NCBI RefSeq assembly: GCF_900168025.1
Contig: NZ_FUYN01000001.1
Location: forward strand, 558,001 to 622,000
Direction: 5' to 3'
Length of the DNA: 64,000 bases
Source: Acetoanaerobium noterae
GTDB taxonomy: Bacteria > Bacillota > Clostridia > Peptostreptococcales > Filifactoraceae
Shown: one piece after another, positions 50,988 to 58,948 of the stretch
Position numbering within the stretch: position 1 is the first letter of the stretch
Layout: the number at the start of each line of letters is the position of its first letter
The notes under the pieces: model-generated
The model's input: the letters and a program-made list of their open reading frames with translations, nothing else
Told to the model about the DNA's origin: nothing
Databases searched by the model: none
Position numbers and translations under genes: made by a program

Positions 50988-51509
50988 ATGGAAAGAATAG
51001 TTGGAATGAAAGCTCCATCATTTAATATGGCAACAGCACTAGGAGACGGTAGTGGATTTGGAAGAGTTTCTCTTGATGACTATAAAGGCAAATGGCTTGT
51101 ACTTTTCTTTTATCCCCTAGATTTTACATTTGTATGCCCTACAGAAATCACAGGATATTCAAAAAAATACGATGCATTTAAAGGTATGGACGCTGAAGTA
51201 CTTGGTGTAAGTATAGACAGTGAGCATTCACATAAAGCATGGATAAACTCAGATTTAGGCAAGCTAAACTTCCCTCTAGCTGCAGACCTTACTAAAAAGG
51301 TTGCAAGCGATTACGGTGTACTTATCGAAGAAGAAGGAATTGCTCTAAGAGGATTATTTATAATAGACCCTCAAGGTGTTGTTAGATACAGCGTGGTTCA
51401 TGATTTGAATGTTGGAAGAAGTGTAGATGAAACTTTAAGAGTACTTAAAGCGCTACAAACAGGTGGACTTTGCCCAGTAGACTGGTCTGAAGGTGAAGAT
51501 TTACTTTAA
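50988..51509 (+). CDS. 2-Cys peroxiredoxin (AhpC/TSA type)
   Basis: A 173-residue thiol peroxidase. The peroxidatic cysteine is C50 in FYPLDFTFVCPTE and the resolving cysteine is C162 in TGGLCPVDWSEGE; IDSEHSHKAWINSD lies in between. It reduces hydrogen peroxide and organic peroxides, with reducing power from thioredoxin-type partners. It is monocistronic; AGGAGG lies 7-8 bases before the ATG. A PerR-like box in the promoter suggests peroxide-induced expression. Confidence 0.93.
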   Translation: MERIVGMKAPSFNMATALGDGSGFGRVSLDDYKGKWLVLFFYPLDFTFVCPTEITGYSKKYDAFKGMDAEVLGVSIDSEHSHKAWINSDLGKLNFPLAADLTKKVASDYGVLIEEEGIALRGLFIIDPQGVVRYSVVHDLNVGRSVDETLRVLKALQTGGLCPVDWSEGEDLL

Positions 51510-51532
51510 GATAAACTTGCTTTATTACAACA

Positions 51533-51571
51533 AAAGCTATGAATCTCAACTTTCATGAGATTCATAGCTTT
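51533..51571. terminator. Bidirectional terminator between peroxiredoxin and Crp/Fnr genes
   Basis: A 16-bp stem, AAAGCTATGAATCTCA (51533-51548) with TGAGATTCATAGCTTT (51556-51571), plus T/A runs, lies between the convergent stop codons. Confidence 0.9.
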
Positions 51572-52255
51572 TTATTCACTGCTTTTCACATATTTCAATA
51601 GCTCTTTTTTGTCTTTAATTATTATTTTATTATCTATAAGTGATATGACTTTGGCTTTTTCTAGTGTAGTCAAAAATCTACTTACTGTTTCTCTGGAAGT
51701 TCCTACCATTGCTGCTATATCGGTTCTATTTATATCTAGGTTTATAAGGCTTCCTTCTGGATGTGATATTCCATAATCTCTTGACAGCTTCCAAAGCTTT
51801 GAAGCTATTCTTTGTCCAGTTTTTAGTCTTCCTAGATTAAGAGCCTGTCTTTGAGTTCTTCTTACTTTTTTTGTAAGAGATTTTATTACTAATATATTTA
51901 GCTCTTTATACTTAAGCATGAGAGTTAAAAGCTCCGTTGATTTTATGCTGAGTAGGACAGAATTTTTTAGGGCTCTAGTGCTATTTGAGGTTCTTAGGCC
52001 ATCAAGTGAAAGCTCATTTATAAGCTCTCCTTCTCCAAAAATATATAATATTTTTTCTTCACCTGTTTCCGAAAATTTAGAAAGTATAGCATTTCCACTT
52101 AAAACTATAAATACTGGTATTTCCTCTTCACCCTCTAGATAGAGCAAGGTTTCATTAGTATAGTTTATAATTTGGGCTTTAGAAACAAGTTGTTTTTTTG
52201 CTTCATCTGAAACTTCTTCCCAGCCCTTTATATTTAGCGTATTAATATCTGACAA
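51572..52255 (-). CDS. Crp/Fnr-family transcriptional regulator
   Basis: A 227-residue regulator. Residues 20-120 are a cNMP-binding-fold domain (TLLYLEGEEEIPVFIVLSGN). The C-terminal helix-turn-helix (about 165-215) has INRTDIAAMVGTSRETVSRF. The recognition helix SRETVSR carries R-E...R residues, as in Crp, predicting TGTGA half-sites. The protein has no cysteine, so it is not an Fe-S oxygen sensor like Fnr; its ligand is unknown. It begins with a TTG after GGGGTGG. A palindrome of the predicted type lies upstream of asrA. The next gene (204 aa) lies 10 bases upstream on the same strand. Confidence 0.9.
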   Translation of the reverse strand: MSDINTLNIKGWEEVSDEAKKQLVSKAQIINYTNETLLYLEGEEEIPVFIVLSGNAILSKFSETGEEKILYIFGEGELINELSLDGLRTSNSTRALKNSVLLSIKSTELLTLMLKYKELNILVIKSLTKKVRRTQRQALNLGRLKTGQRIASKLWKLSRDYGISHPEGSLINLDINRTDIAAMVGTSRETVSRFLTTLEKAKVISLIDNKIIIKDKKELLKYVKSSE

Positions 52256-52265
52256 AATACCACCC

Positions 52266-52880
52266 CTATGGTTTATTATTAATCAGTGTAAAATAATAAG
52301 ATAATCTTAGAGCAAAATCCTCCATAGTTTTAAAATCCGCAGATTTGGGATCTACAGAGTTTCCATCTAAATCCATAGATGCTATCATTGTATTTTCAAC
52401 AAAAAACATTCTATACCCAATTATTTCACCATTTTTATTTTTCTGGTCCTTATACTCAGTTGGTACGGCTAGAATAAACGTCACCTTATTGTCCCAGTAA
52501 TATATCTCGAAATTCATACTTTTATCATATGCGTAGATTTTGTATAGATTATCTTCTTTATAATAACTTTTTACCTGCATTTCCATATATTCATCATACC
52601 ATGATTTTGACTCTAGTGTACCTATTTCAGACTCAACATGTATGAAGCTATTAGTGATTTCATCTATATATCGCTCAAAGGTTTCATTATCTATATCATC
52701 TAAATTTAGCTTCTTCTGATTAGGAAGCTCAAATTCTTCTTGCTTTGATATAGACTCGTTTGTCAAGCGATAATCTTCCTCGATATTTTTCTGTGGAAGT
52801 CCTAGTAGCACTAAAAAAGAAATAACAATCATAGCTATTACAAGAAGGATTAGTGTTATTAACTTGCCTCTTTTAGACAT
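52266..52880 (-). CDS. Membrane-anchored hypothetical protein
   Basis: A 204-residue protein with one N-terminal membrane helix (residues 7-28, LITLILLVIAMIVISFLVLL) and an acidic extracellular part. It includes NLDDIDNETFERYIDEITNS, YAYDKSMNFEIYYWDNKVTF and MASMDLDGN-like segments rich in aromatic strands. I do not recognise a family. It precedes the Crp/Fnr gene by 10 bases and likely shares its transcript; a sensing or regulatory link is only a guess. GAGGGTG precedes the ATG. Confidence 0.7.
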   Translation of the reverse strand: MSKRGKLITLILLVIAMIVISFLVLLGLPQKNIEEDYRLTNESISKQEEFELPNQKKLNLDDIDNETFERYIDEITNSFIHVESEIGTLESKSWYDEYMEMQVKSYYKEDNLYKIYAYDKSMNFEIYYWDNKVTFILAVPTEYKDQKNKNGEIIGYRMFFVENTMIASMDLDGNSVDPKSADFKTMEDFALRLSYYFTLINNKP

Positions 52881-52995
52881 AACTCAACACCCTCTCATTA
52901 GTTCTCTTATATAGAATACCCACAGAGTTAACAATTATTTATTTTTTAAAAACAATTTATCATGATATAATTTGTATGGAAGAATGGAGGTAAAA

Positions 52996-53679
52996 ATGAA
53001 ATATAAATTATTACTTTTTGATGCAGACGAAACTCTTTTTGATTTTAAAAAAGCAGAGAGGTATGCAATTGAAGAATCTCTTAAGCATTTTAATATAGCT
53101 TATGAAGAATCCGTTCATATACCTTTATATCACAAGGTGAACCACGATATATGGAAAGAATTTGAACAAGGAAAAATAACTCAAGACGCACTTAAAGCGG
53201 AGCGCTTTAGAAGATTTTTTGATATCTTAGATTTAGATTATGACTCGGTGCTTTTTTCAAAAACATATATGAAGTATCTAGGACAGGCATCCTTCCTATA
53301 TGAAAAATCTACAGCTATCATTGATAAGCTATCCAAATCTCATAGGCTAGCTATCATTACCAATGGTTTAACTGAGGTTCAAGAAAATAGAATATCAAAA
53401 TCTAGCATAGCCCATTACTTTGAAGAAATAATTATTTCAGAAGCTATCAATCTTTCAAAGCCAAACCCAGAAATTTTCAGCTATGCTTTAAATAAAATGA
53501 ATCACAACGATAAAAAATCCGTACTTATGATAGGAGATAGCTTAACTTCTGATATAAAAGGCGGTATAAACTTTGGAATTGATACCTGCTGGTACAATCC
53601 AAACAAAATCAGCAATACTTTTGAATTTTCACCTACCTATGAAATCAGCGATTTAGATTCAATTTATGATATTATATAA
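52996..53679 (+). CDS. HAD-family YjjG-type nucleotidase
   Basis: A 227-residue haloacid-dehalogenase phosphatase. Motif I is LLLFDADETLFDF (nucleophile Asp), motif II is IITNGLTEVQENR, the lysine is in SEAINLSKPNPEIF, and motif IV is VLMIGDSLTSDIKGGINFG. This pattern fits YjjG-type pyrimidine 5'-nucleotidases, which can clean noncanonical nucleotides such as dUMP analogues. The ATG at 52996 has TGGAGG five bases upstream; two earlier in-frame starts overlap the site. Confidence 0.86.
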   Translation: MKYKLLLFDADETLFDFKKAERYAIEESLKHFNIAYEESVHIPLYHKVNHDIWKEFEQGKITQDALKAERFRRFFDILDLDYDSVLFSKTYMKYLGQASFLYEKSTAIIDKLSKSHRLAIITNGLTEVQENRISKSSIAHYFEEIIISEAINLSKPNPEIFSYALNKMNHNDKKSVLMIGDSLTSDIKGGINFGIDTCWYNPNKISNTFEFSPTYEISDLDSIYDII

Positions 53680-53766
53680 CTGAATCTAATAAAGTGAGTA
53701 GTAGATAATACTTTTTATTACTAATATAAACATTATAATTCAAAACACTAAATGGAGGTTATTACA

Positions 53767-54183
53767 ATGATAAGTTGGGAAACACAGTATGAGCTAGGAA
53801 TCAAGTCTATAGATGACCAGCATAAGGAACTAGTAAACATAATTAACAAAATGGCTGCTTTATTAATAGAAGCAAAACAAGGCGTAGATATTTACGACGA
53901 GGTTGTAGCTGTTATAGGTGATTTAAAAAAATATACTATTTATCATTTCAAATATGAAGAAAATCTTTTTGACCAGTATTCTTATGAATACAAGGATACT
54001 CATAAGTCAGAGCACGACAAGCTTGTAAATGACATAGAAGAGTTAGATTTGTCAAGCTTTGACGAAGATCAGATTAAACATACTAATGATTTGCTAAAAT
54101 TCCTTATTACATGGCTATTTAAGCATATCAGTGGCTCTGATTTTCTATATAGAGACTTACTTAAAGGAAATAATGTTCAGTAG
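53767..54183 (+). CDS. Bacteriohemerythrin
   Basis: A 138-residue four-helix bundle with a di-iron site. The ligands are in IDDQHKELVNIINKM, HFKYEENLFDQY, HKSEHDKLVND and the last helix HISGSDFLYRDLL. Bacterial hemerythrins bind oxygen, nitric oxide or iron and protect anaerobes from oxygen. The longest frame begins at an ATG within TGGAGG; the ATG at 53767 has eight-base spacing and is preferred. It is followed by a hairpin. Confidence 0.9.
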   Translation: MISWETQYELGIKSIDDQHKELVNIINKMAALLIEAKQGVDIYDEVVAVIGDLKKYTIYHFKYEENLFDQYSYEYKDTHKSEHDKLVNDIEELDLSSFDEDQIKHTNDLLKFLITWLFKHISGSDFLYRDLLKGNNVQ

Positions 54184-54250
54184 CAAATAGGCTCTTAATA
54201 TTATTTCTGAGGAAAATTACAAGTAGTTTTTTAAAGCCTTGATTTACTTA

Positions 54251-54310
54251 AAATAATACCTCCAAAACGAGAACCTAGTTAATAGATTTTCTTTTTCGGA
54301 GGTATTTATT
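54251..54310. terminator. Hairpin between hemerythrin and formimidoylglutamase genes
   Basis: AATACCTCC (54255-54263) pairs with GGAGGTATT (54298-54306) around a 34-base loop, with flanking A and T runs on each strand, between convergent genes. Confidence 0.65.
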
Positions 54311-54333
54311 ATGTTTTATTTTATATTACTGAA

Positions 54334-55317
54334 TTACAGCTTTATGTTATTACTTGCTATAGAATTTACAGCTGCAAATATAAAGGTAGCCGCTAAGTTA
54401 GAGGTTATATTATCTTGGTCGTAGCGTGGCGATACCTCTGCTATATCCATTGCTATAACTTTTTTATGAGTAAAGATTCTATCAAAGAATTTTAGTACTC
54501 TACTCGGATGAAGTCCTAGTGGCTGAACTGCACTTACTCCAGGTGCAAATGCAGAAGAAAAAACATCACTGCATATAGTCACATAAATACTTTCTTGCTT
54601 TTCTATAAAATTATCTAGGCTTGCAAAAGCATCTTCTAAGGCTCCTTCTTCGATGTCCTTTGCCAAAAGATACTCTATCCCCAGTGCATCAGCAGTATTA
54701 AAAAGCTCTACAGTGTTTCCTCTTTTTTGAATTCCTATGCAGTAATAATTAAAAGGAAGTTCATTAAGCTTGCAGTAATCTGCTATTTGTCTGAACATAG
54801 TACCAGAAGAAGCTCCATTTTTATATGGTCTAATATCAAAATGAGCATCAAAATTTATAATCCCTAAATTGGTTTTGGTTTTTATTCCCATATAGGTTCC
54901 TAAAGCAACTTCATGTCCCCCACCTAAAACAAGTGGAAACAACCCCATATCCATAATTTTTGATACTGCTAAGCTTAGCGATTTCTGAGCTGTTTCTAAA
55001 TCATTATCCTCGCAGTAAATATCTCCTGCATCAAACAATTTCAAATCCGATGAAAAGCTGCATGGAAGATTACATAATTCCTTTCTTATACTCTTTGGAC
55101 CATTTACAGCTCCAGGTCTGCCTAAATTTCTCCTTACTCCTTCATCGCTAAGAAATCCAATAAAAGCAACACCAGCTTGATTTGAATCTAAGTAAATAGT
55201 CTCATCCATCAGATTAAGAGGCTTAACCCACTGATGCCATCTAAAAGCATTGTAGTTTTTATCATCATCTATTCTTCCTGTCCATATATCCATATTTGGT
55301 TTTGTATAATTTATCAT
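54334..55317 (-). CDS. hutG: Formimidoylglutamase (arginase/agmatinase family)
   Basis: A 327-residue ureohydrolase-family enzyme. The N-terminal WTGRIDDDKNYNAFRWHQWV is typical of HutG. Manganese ligands are in LVLGGGHEVALG (His), NFDAHFDIRPY (Asp-His-Asp) and YVTICSDVFSSAFAPG (Asp region). It hydrolyses N-formimidoyl-L-glutamate to glutamate and formamide in histidine breakdown; the rest of the hut pathway is not in view. The ATG at 55317 has AAGGTGG; the longer frame to 55347 is unlikely. Arginase/agmatinase activity is the alternative. Confidence 0.82.
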   Translation of the reverse strand: MINYTKPNMDIWTGRIDDDKNYNAFRWHQWVKPLNLMDETIYLDSNQAGVAFIGFLSDEGVRRNLGRPGAVNGPKSIRKELCNLPCSFSSDLKLFDAGDIYCEDNDLETAQKSLSLAVSKIMDMGLFPLVLGGGHEVALGTYMGIKTKTNLGIINFDAHFDIRPYKNGASSGTMFRQIADYCKLNELPFNYYCIGIQKRGNTVELFNTADALGIEYLLAKDIEEGALEDAFASLDNFIEKQESIYVTICSDVFSSAFAPGVSAVQPLGLHPSRVLKFFDRIFTHKKVIAMDIAEVSPRYDQDNITSNLAATFIFAAVNSIASNNIKL

Positions 55318-55415
55318 AGACACCACCTTAATGAAAGCTCCATCCAAAAATCAAATGTTCCTGATGGTTTCGGAGCCGTTTATTTTCACAATAATAATAT
55401 TAGTTATTAACATGC

Positions 55416-55862
55416 TTATTTATAATCTTTAACCATCTGTTTATAATCCAGCTCTTTAAAGCCCATTTTCATATAGAGCTTCTTAGCTCTTTCGTTGCTT
55501 GGAGATATTTCTAGTCTTTGTCTTGCTATTCCTTCTGAATTAGCTTTTTGTTCTAAATGCTCAAAGAAATCTCTTCCAAGTCCCTTTGATCTATATTCAT
55601 CGAGAAGATAAAGCTCCTCTATCCAAATTACTACTCCACCAGCTTCCGGAGAAAAAGTTTTTGAAATTATTCCATACCCTACAGACTTAGACTCGTATTC
55701 TAAGATATATCCTTCCAAATAATCTGAAGACCTAAAAAACTCATTAAAAGCAGCTTCAAAATGACTTTCTGGAACTGTATGGTCTACTGCATCTGAGCTA
55801 TAGAAGTCCTTCGCAAATTCCATATATATTTCTTTATCTGCTTTTTCAATTCTTCTTATCAT
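55416..55862 (-). CDS. GNAT-family N-acetyltransferase
   Basis: A 148-residue acetyltransferase. It has ELYLLDEYRSKGLGRDFFEH (acetyl-CoA loop YRSKGLG) and AKKLYMKMGFKELDYKQ. Its N-terminal MIRRIEKADKEIYMEFAKDF starts a typical GNAT helix. The substrate is unknown. ATGGAGGAG precedes the ATG. It sits downstream of the VanW gene's terminator and upstream of hutG on the same strand. Confidence 0.85.
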   Translation of the reverse strand: MIRRIEKADKEIYMEFAKDFYSSDAVDHTVPESHFEAAFNEFFRSSDYLEGYILEYESKSVGYGIISKTFSPEAGGVVIWIEELYLLDEYRSKGLGRDFFEHLEQKANSEGIARQRLEISPSNERAKKLYMKMGFKELDYKQMVKDYK

Positions 55863-55930
55863 CTTTTACTCCTCCATTATATGCGCTTACTTTATACTAA
55901 TATCATAAAACTAAAGTATCTAAATTCATA

Positions 55931-55963
55931 AAAAAATCCTGTTTTAACAATACAGGATTTTTT
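55931..55963 (-). terminator. Terminator of the VanW gene
   Basis: AAAAAATCCTGT (55931-55942) pairs with ACAGGATTTTTT (55952-55963). It is located about 75 bases after the VanW stop codon on the minus strand. Confidence 0.88.
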
Positions 55964-56038
55964 CATAAATCACTATTTTCATTCAGGTATTACTATATTA
56001 TATGTTTATTATTTTGATTAATAAAAGCTTACTATAAT

Positions 56039-57145
56039 TTAATTGGTTTTTTTAGGCTCTCTATAGCTTGAAATGAATCTATCCTGTATGCTACCATTTA
56101 CAGTTCTTGTCATTTCATACTTTCGCTCTGCCAGTTTTTTTACAGAAATATTTACTTCTTTATCATCAGCTTGACTTCCATAAATTCTAAAATATATCTT
56201 AGAATTTTCTACAAAGGCTTGAAGATAAATCGGATTGTTTAATGTGTTTTTAAATTTAAAATCCAAAGTAGATGCTACTGCGGCATCCGTTCCTTTAGGC
56301 ACATATGCAACAGGAAGAGAATGATTTCTTCTTGAAGTCACTGTCATGCCTGCTCTTAATACAGAATTGAACAAAGTAGTAGAAACCTGGCACACTCCTC
56401 CGCCTACTCCTTCAACAAACTCTCCATCCACAATTACAGGTGCATTTTTGTATCCCCTAGCAAGAGTAGTTTGGCCAACTACCTTGTTGAAAGAAAATTC
56501 TTCTCCTGGCATCAATATAGTTCCATCGATTGCTTTGGCAGCCAGTGATATATTTTCTGATCTTCCTGCAACTTTAGAATTAAAAGAAGTAGAGAACTCA
56601 GAAAGAATAAAATTTATTTTTTTCATATCTTCAGTAGTCCTACTTGGAACTTGTCCGTAGTTAAACACAGGCTGATAAGGAGTAAAATCCTGATGTCTCA
56701 CTTTCATAATCAAATCCTGCTTAGCTTTTTCAATGTCCATTTCAATAGCTTGAACCCCTGGTGTTATAGCTACTAGCTCTCCTTTTGTATTTATACTAGT
56801 CGCAGCATTTTGGCCTTTTTTATTAAGCGCTTTTTTCATGTTCTCTAGCTCTTGATAAAATATTACTTCATCCATTTGAAGAAGCATTACTCCCCCACTG
56901 GGATTAGGTAAAAACTTAAATACTTTTGTAGCATCAAAATCATAAATCTGACCTAAGCCATTTGCAATTCTAATTGTTCCTATATAGTCCTCCGGCATTG
57001 TAACCTTTATAGCTGAATCTGTAGTTGTGGATACTGGTTGATTCTCTATTGGTATTTGAGGATTAAGTGTTTCGGCATATGATGATATCGGAGAAAATAA
57101 AATTGCAAAGGCGAGAATAAAACTTCCTACACCTTTATACTTCAT
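56039..57145 (-). CDS. VanW-family secreted protein
   Basis: A 368-residue exported protein with a signal peptide (FILAFAILFSPISSYAET). Residues 60-200 hold a YoaR-type region (EFSTSFNSKVAGRSENISLA near its end), and residues 200-330 the VanW domain: LMPGEEFSFNKVVGQTTLAR, GVGGGVCQVSTTLFNSVLRA and SRRNHSLPVAYVPKGTDAA. VanW is an accessory in some vancomycin clusters, but such proteins are widespread and here no resistance genes adjoin it. AAAGGAG precedes the ATG at 57145; the longer frame to 57178 is rejected. The cell-wall role is unknown. Confidence 0.86.
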   Translation of the reverse strand: MKYKGVGSFILAFAILFSPISSYAETLNPQIPIENQPVSTTTDSAIKVTMPEDYIGTIRIANGLGQIYDFDATKVFKFLPNPSGGVMLLQMDEVIFYQELENMKKALNKKGQNAATSINTKGELVAITPGVQAIEMDIEKAKQDLIMKVRHQDFTPYQPVFNYGQVPSRTTEDMKKINFILSEFSTSFNSKVAGRSENISLAAKAIDGTILMPGEEFSFNKVVGQTTLARGYKNAPVIVDGEFVEGVGGGVCQVSTTLFNSVLRAGMTVTSRRNHSLPVAYVPKGTDAAVASTLDFKFKNTLNNPIYLQAFVENSKIYFRIYGSQADDKEVNISVKKLAERKYEMTRTVNGSIQDRFISSYREPKKTN

Positions 57146-57467
57146 AATAACACTCCTTTTTTCGAAAATACAAACCATAGAATCGAATATTTATATGGTT
57201 CTTTTGCACCTTATTACATTAACAATAAATTCAAATAAATTAATCATATATATAATTTACCCAATATATTGGTTTTTAATAACGTCTTTTTATTATATCA
57301 AATCTATAACTTATATTAAATACATTTAGGTTACACCTTTATTAATTTATCAATTATTTAATAAATATATGCTAACTATTGTTTTCAAAGCCATTCTTGT
57401 GCCTACAAAAAAGCCCATAATAATCTATGGGCTTTTGTTAATTAAGCATATTAAATTAATTTGCTAT
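57146..57467 (-). other. AT-rich spacer with megL terminator
   Basis: A 322-base non-coding stretch. Near its right end AAAAAAGCCCATA (57407-57419) and TATGGGCTTTT (57426-57436) form the megL terminator on the minus strand. The remainder is AT-rich sequence before the VanW gene; I see no riboswitch motif. Confidence 0.6.
57407..57436 (-). terminator. Terminator of megL
   Basis: An 11-bp stem with a T run on the minus strand begins 31 bases after the megL stop codon. Confidence 0.85.
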
Positions 57468-58667
57468 TTATAAAATACCATCTAAAGCTTGCTTTAAATC
57501 TGCAATTATATCTTCAGGATTCTCTAAGCCTACAGAAAGTCTGATTAATCCATCGCTTATTCCCGCTTTTGCTCTTTCTTCTGCTGTATATGGAGAGTGA
57601 GTCATAGATGCTGGATGCTGAATCAATGTTTCTGCGTCTCCTAAGCTTACAGCAAGTACGCAAAGATGAACAGTGTCCATAACCTTTTTACCCTTTTCGA
57701 TATCTCCTTTTATTTCAAAAGCAATCATTGCTCCTGGAAGACTCATTTGTTTTTTAACTATTTCAGCTTGTGGGAAATCTTCAAAGCCTGGGAAGTATAC
57801 TTTATCTACTGCAGGATGATTACGTAAAAACTCAGCAACTTTCACTGCATTTTCACAGTGCTTCTCCATACGGATATGAAGAGTTTTCATACCTCTAGCT
57901 ATAAGGAAAGCATCAAATGGACTAAGAACTGCTCCAGTCATATCTTTTACTCCAAAAAATCTCACTTGATCTATAAACGCTTTGGTTCCTACTACGAACC
58001 CTGCTATTACGTCTCCATGTCCATTAAGATATTTAGTAGCTGAGTGAACTACGACATCTGCTCCTAGCTCTATTGGTCTTTGAATATATGGTGTACAGAA
58101 TGTATTGTCAACCATTACTAAGCACCCTTCATTCTCGTGAGCTATATCGCTTATTGCTTGTATGTCAGCTACATCTAGAGTAGGGTTTGCTGGTGTTTCT
58201 AAATAAACTACCTTTGTATTTGGTTTCATTGCATTCTTAACATTTTGAGGATCCTTAGTATCTACGAAAGTAACCTCTACTCCGTATCTAGGCATACCAT
58301 GGCTAAGAAGAGCAAAAGTACAGCCATAAAGTGTATCTGCTGCAACTACGTGATCCCCTGCCTTAAGAGCCGTCCAAAGAGCTGAACTGATTGCTCCCAT
58401 TCCAGAGCCCATTGACATACATGCCTCTGCTCCTTCTAAAAGTGCTAGCTTTTCTTCTACAGGAGTATTACTTGGATTTCCTAATCTTGTGTATATGTAA
58501 CCTTCTTCTTCTCCAGCAAAACGTTTTCCACCTTGGTCTGCGCTGTCGAAAATAAATGTAGAAGTTTGGTATATAGGAGTAGCTAAAGCTCCCATTTCAT
58601 TTTTCTGATATCCACCATGTATAGTTCTTGTAGCAAATCCCATATTCTTTAAAGCATCTTTATTCAT
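57468..58667 (-). CDS. megL: Methionine gamma-lyase
   Basis: A 399-residue fold-type I PLP enzyme of the Cys/Met metabolism family. The PLP lysine is K212 in VVHSATKYLNGHGDVIAG. Y114 and C116 in DTLYGCTFALL match the tyrosine and cysteine characteristic of methionine gamma-lyase (C116 in Pseudomonas putida). It splits methionine into methanethiol, ammonia and 2-oxobutyrate, feeding fermentation. AAGGAGG precedes the ATG. The promoter is of sigma-54 type, and an activator gene lies just upstream. Cystathionine gamma-lyase activity is the alternative. Confidence 0.92.
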   Translation of the reverse strand: MNKDALKNMGFATRTIHGGYQKNEMGALATPIYQTSTFIFDSADQGGKRFAGEEEGYIYTRLGNPSNTPVEEKLALLEGAEACMSMGSGMGAISSALWTALKAGDHVVAADTLYGCTFALLSHGMPRYGVEVTFVDTKDPQNVKNAMKPNTKVVYLETPANPTLDVADIQAISDIAHENEGCLVMVDNTFCTPYIQRPIELGADVVVHSATKYLNGHGDVIAGFVVGTKAFIDQVRFFGVKDMTGAVLSPFDAFLIARGMKTLHIRMEKHCENAVKVAEFLRNHPAVDKVYFPGFEDFPQAEIVKKQMSLPGAMIAFEIKGDIEKGKKVMDTVHLCVLAVSLGDAETLIQHPASMTHSPYTAEERAKAGISDGLIRLSVGLENPEDIIADLKQALDGIL

Positions 58668-58722
58668 AATAATATCCTCCTTAATTTATCCAAAAATTAC
58701 ATACTTATTTGGTTAAATACAG

Positions 58723-58740
58723 AAGCAATAAGCTTGCCAA
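58723..58740 (-). promoter_or_regulatory. Sigma-54 (-24/-12) promoter of megL
   Basis: On the minus strand TTGGCAAGCTTATTGCTT has GG and GC exactly ten bases apart, matching the TGGCAC-N5-TTGCW consensus. The GC (58725-58726) would place the transcription start near 58713, 46 bases before the megL ATG. The matched activator gene is directly upstream. Confidence 0.85.
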
Positions 58741-58916
58741 AAAAAATAGATGTTATTATTTTTATATAAAAATTAATTACATCTATCCTATTACAACATA
58801 ATTTTATTTTTAATTTAAGCAAAAGTTGAAATTTTCTTTAAAATCCAATTGCCAATTTATATATTGGAATTTTTAATTTCCATTATCACAATTAAATAGT
58901 AAATATATATTTCCAC

Positions 58917-58934
58917 TGTAAATTTATATTTACA
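58917..58934 (-). promoter_or_regulatory. TyrR-type box (upstream activating site of megL)
   Basis: TGTAAATTTATATTTACA, a perfect TGTAAA-N6-TTTACA palindrome, is the TyrR consensus. It lies about 210 bases upstream of the predicted megL start, between the activator gene's stop codon (15 bases away) and the promoter. Confidence 0.8.
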
Positions 58935-58948
58935 TTTTTAAATTACAC

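Noticed and set aside
56039-57145. Vancomycin-resistance cluster because of VanW
   Set aside because: No vanA/H/X/R/S-type genes are near, and the VanW domain is widespread in Gram-positives.
57146-57467. Possible SAM riboswitch serving the methionine gene region
   Set aside because: The S-box consensus blocks are not present here or before megL; megL has a sigma-54 promoter instead.
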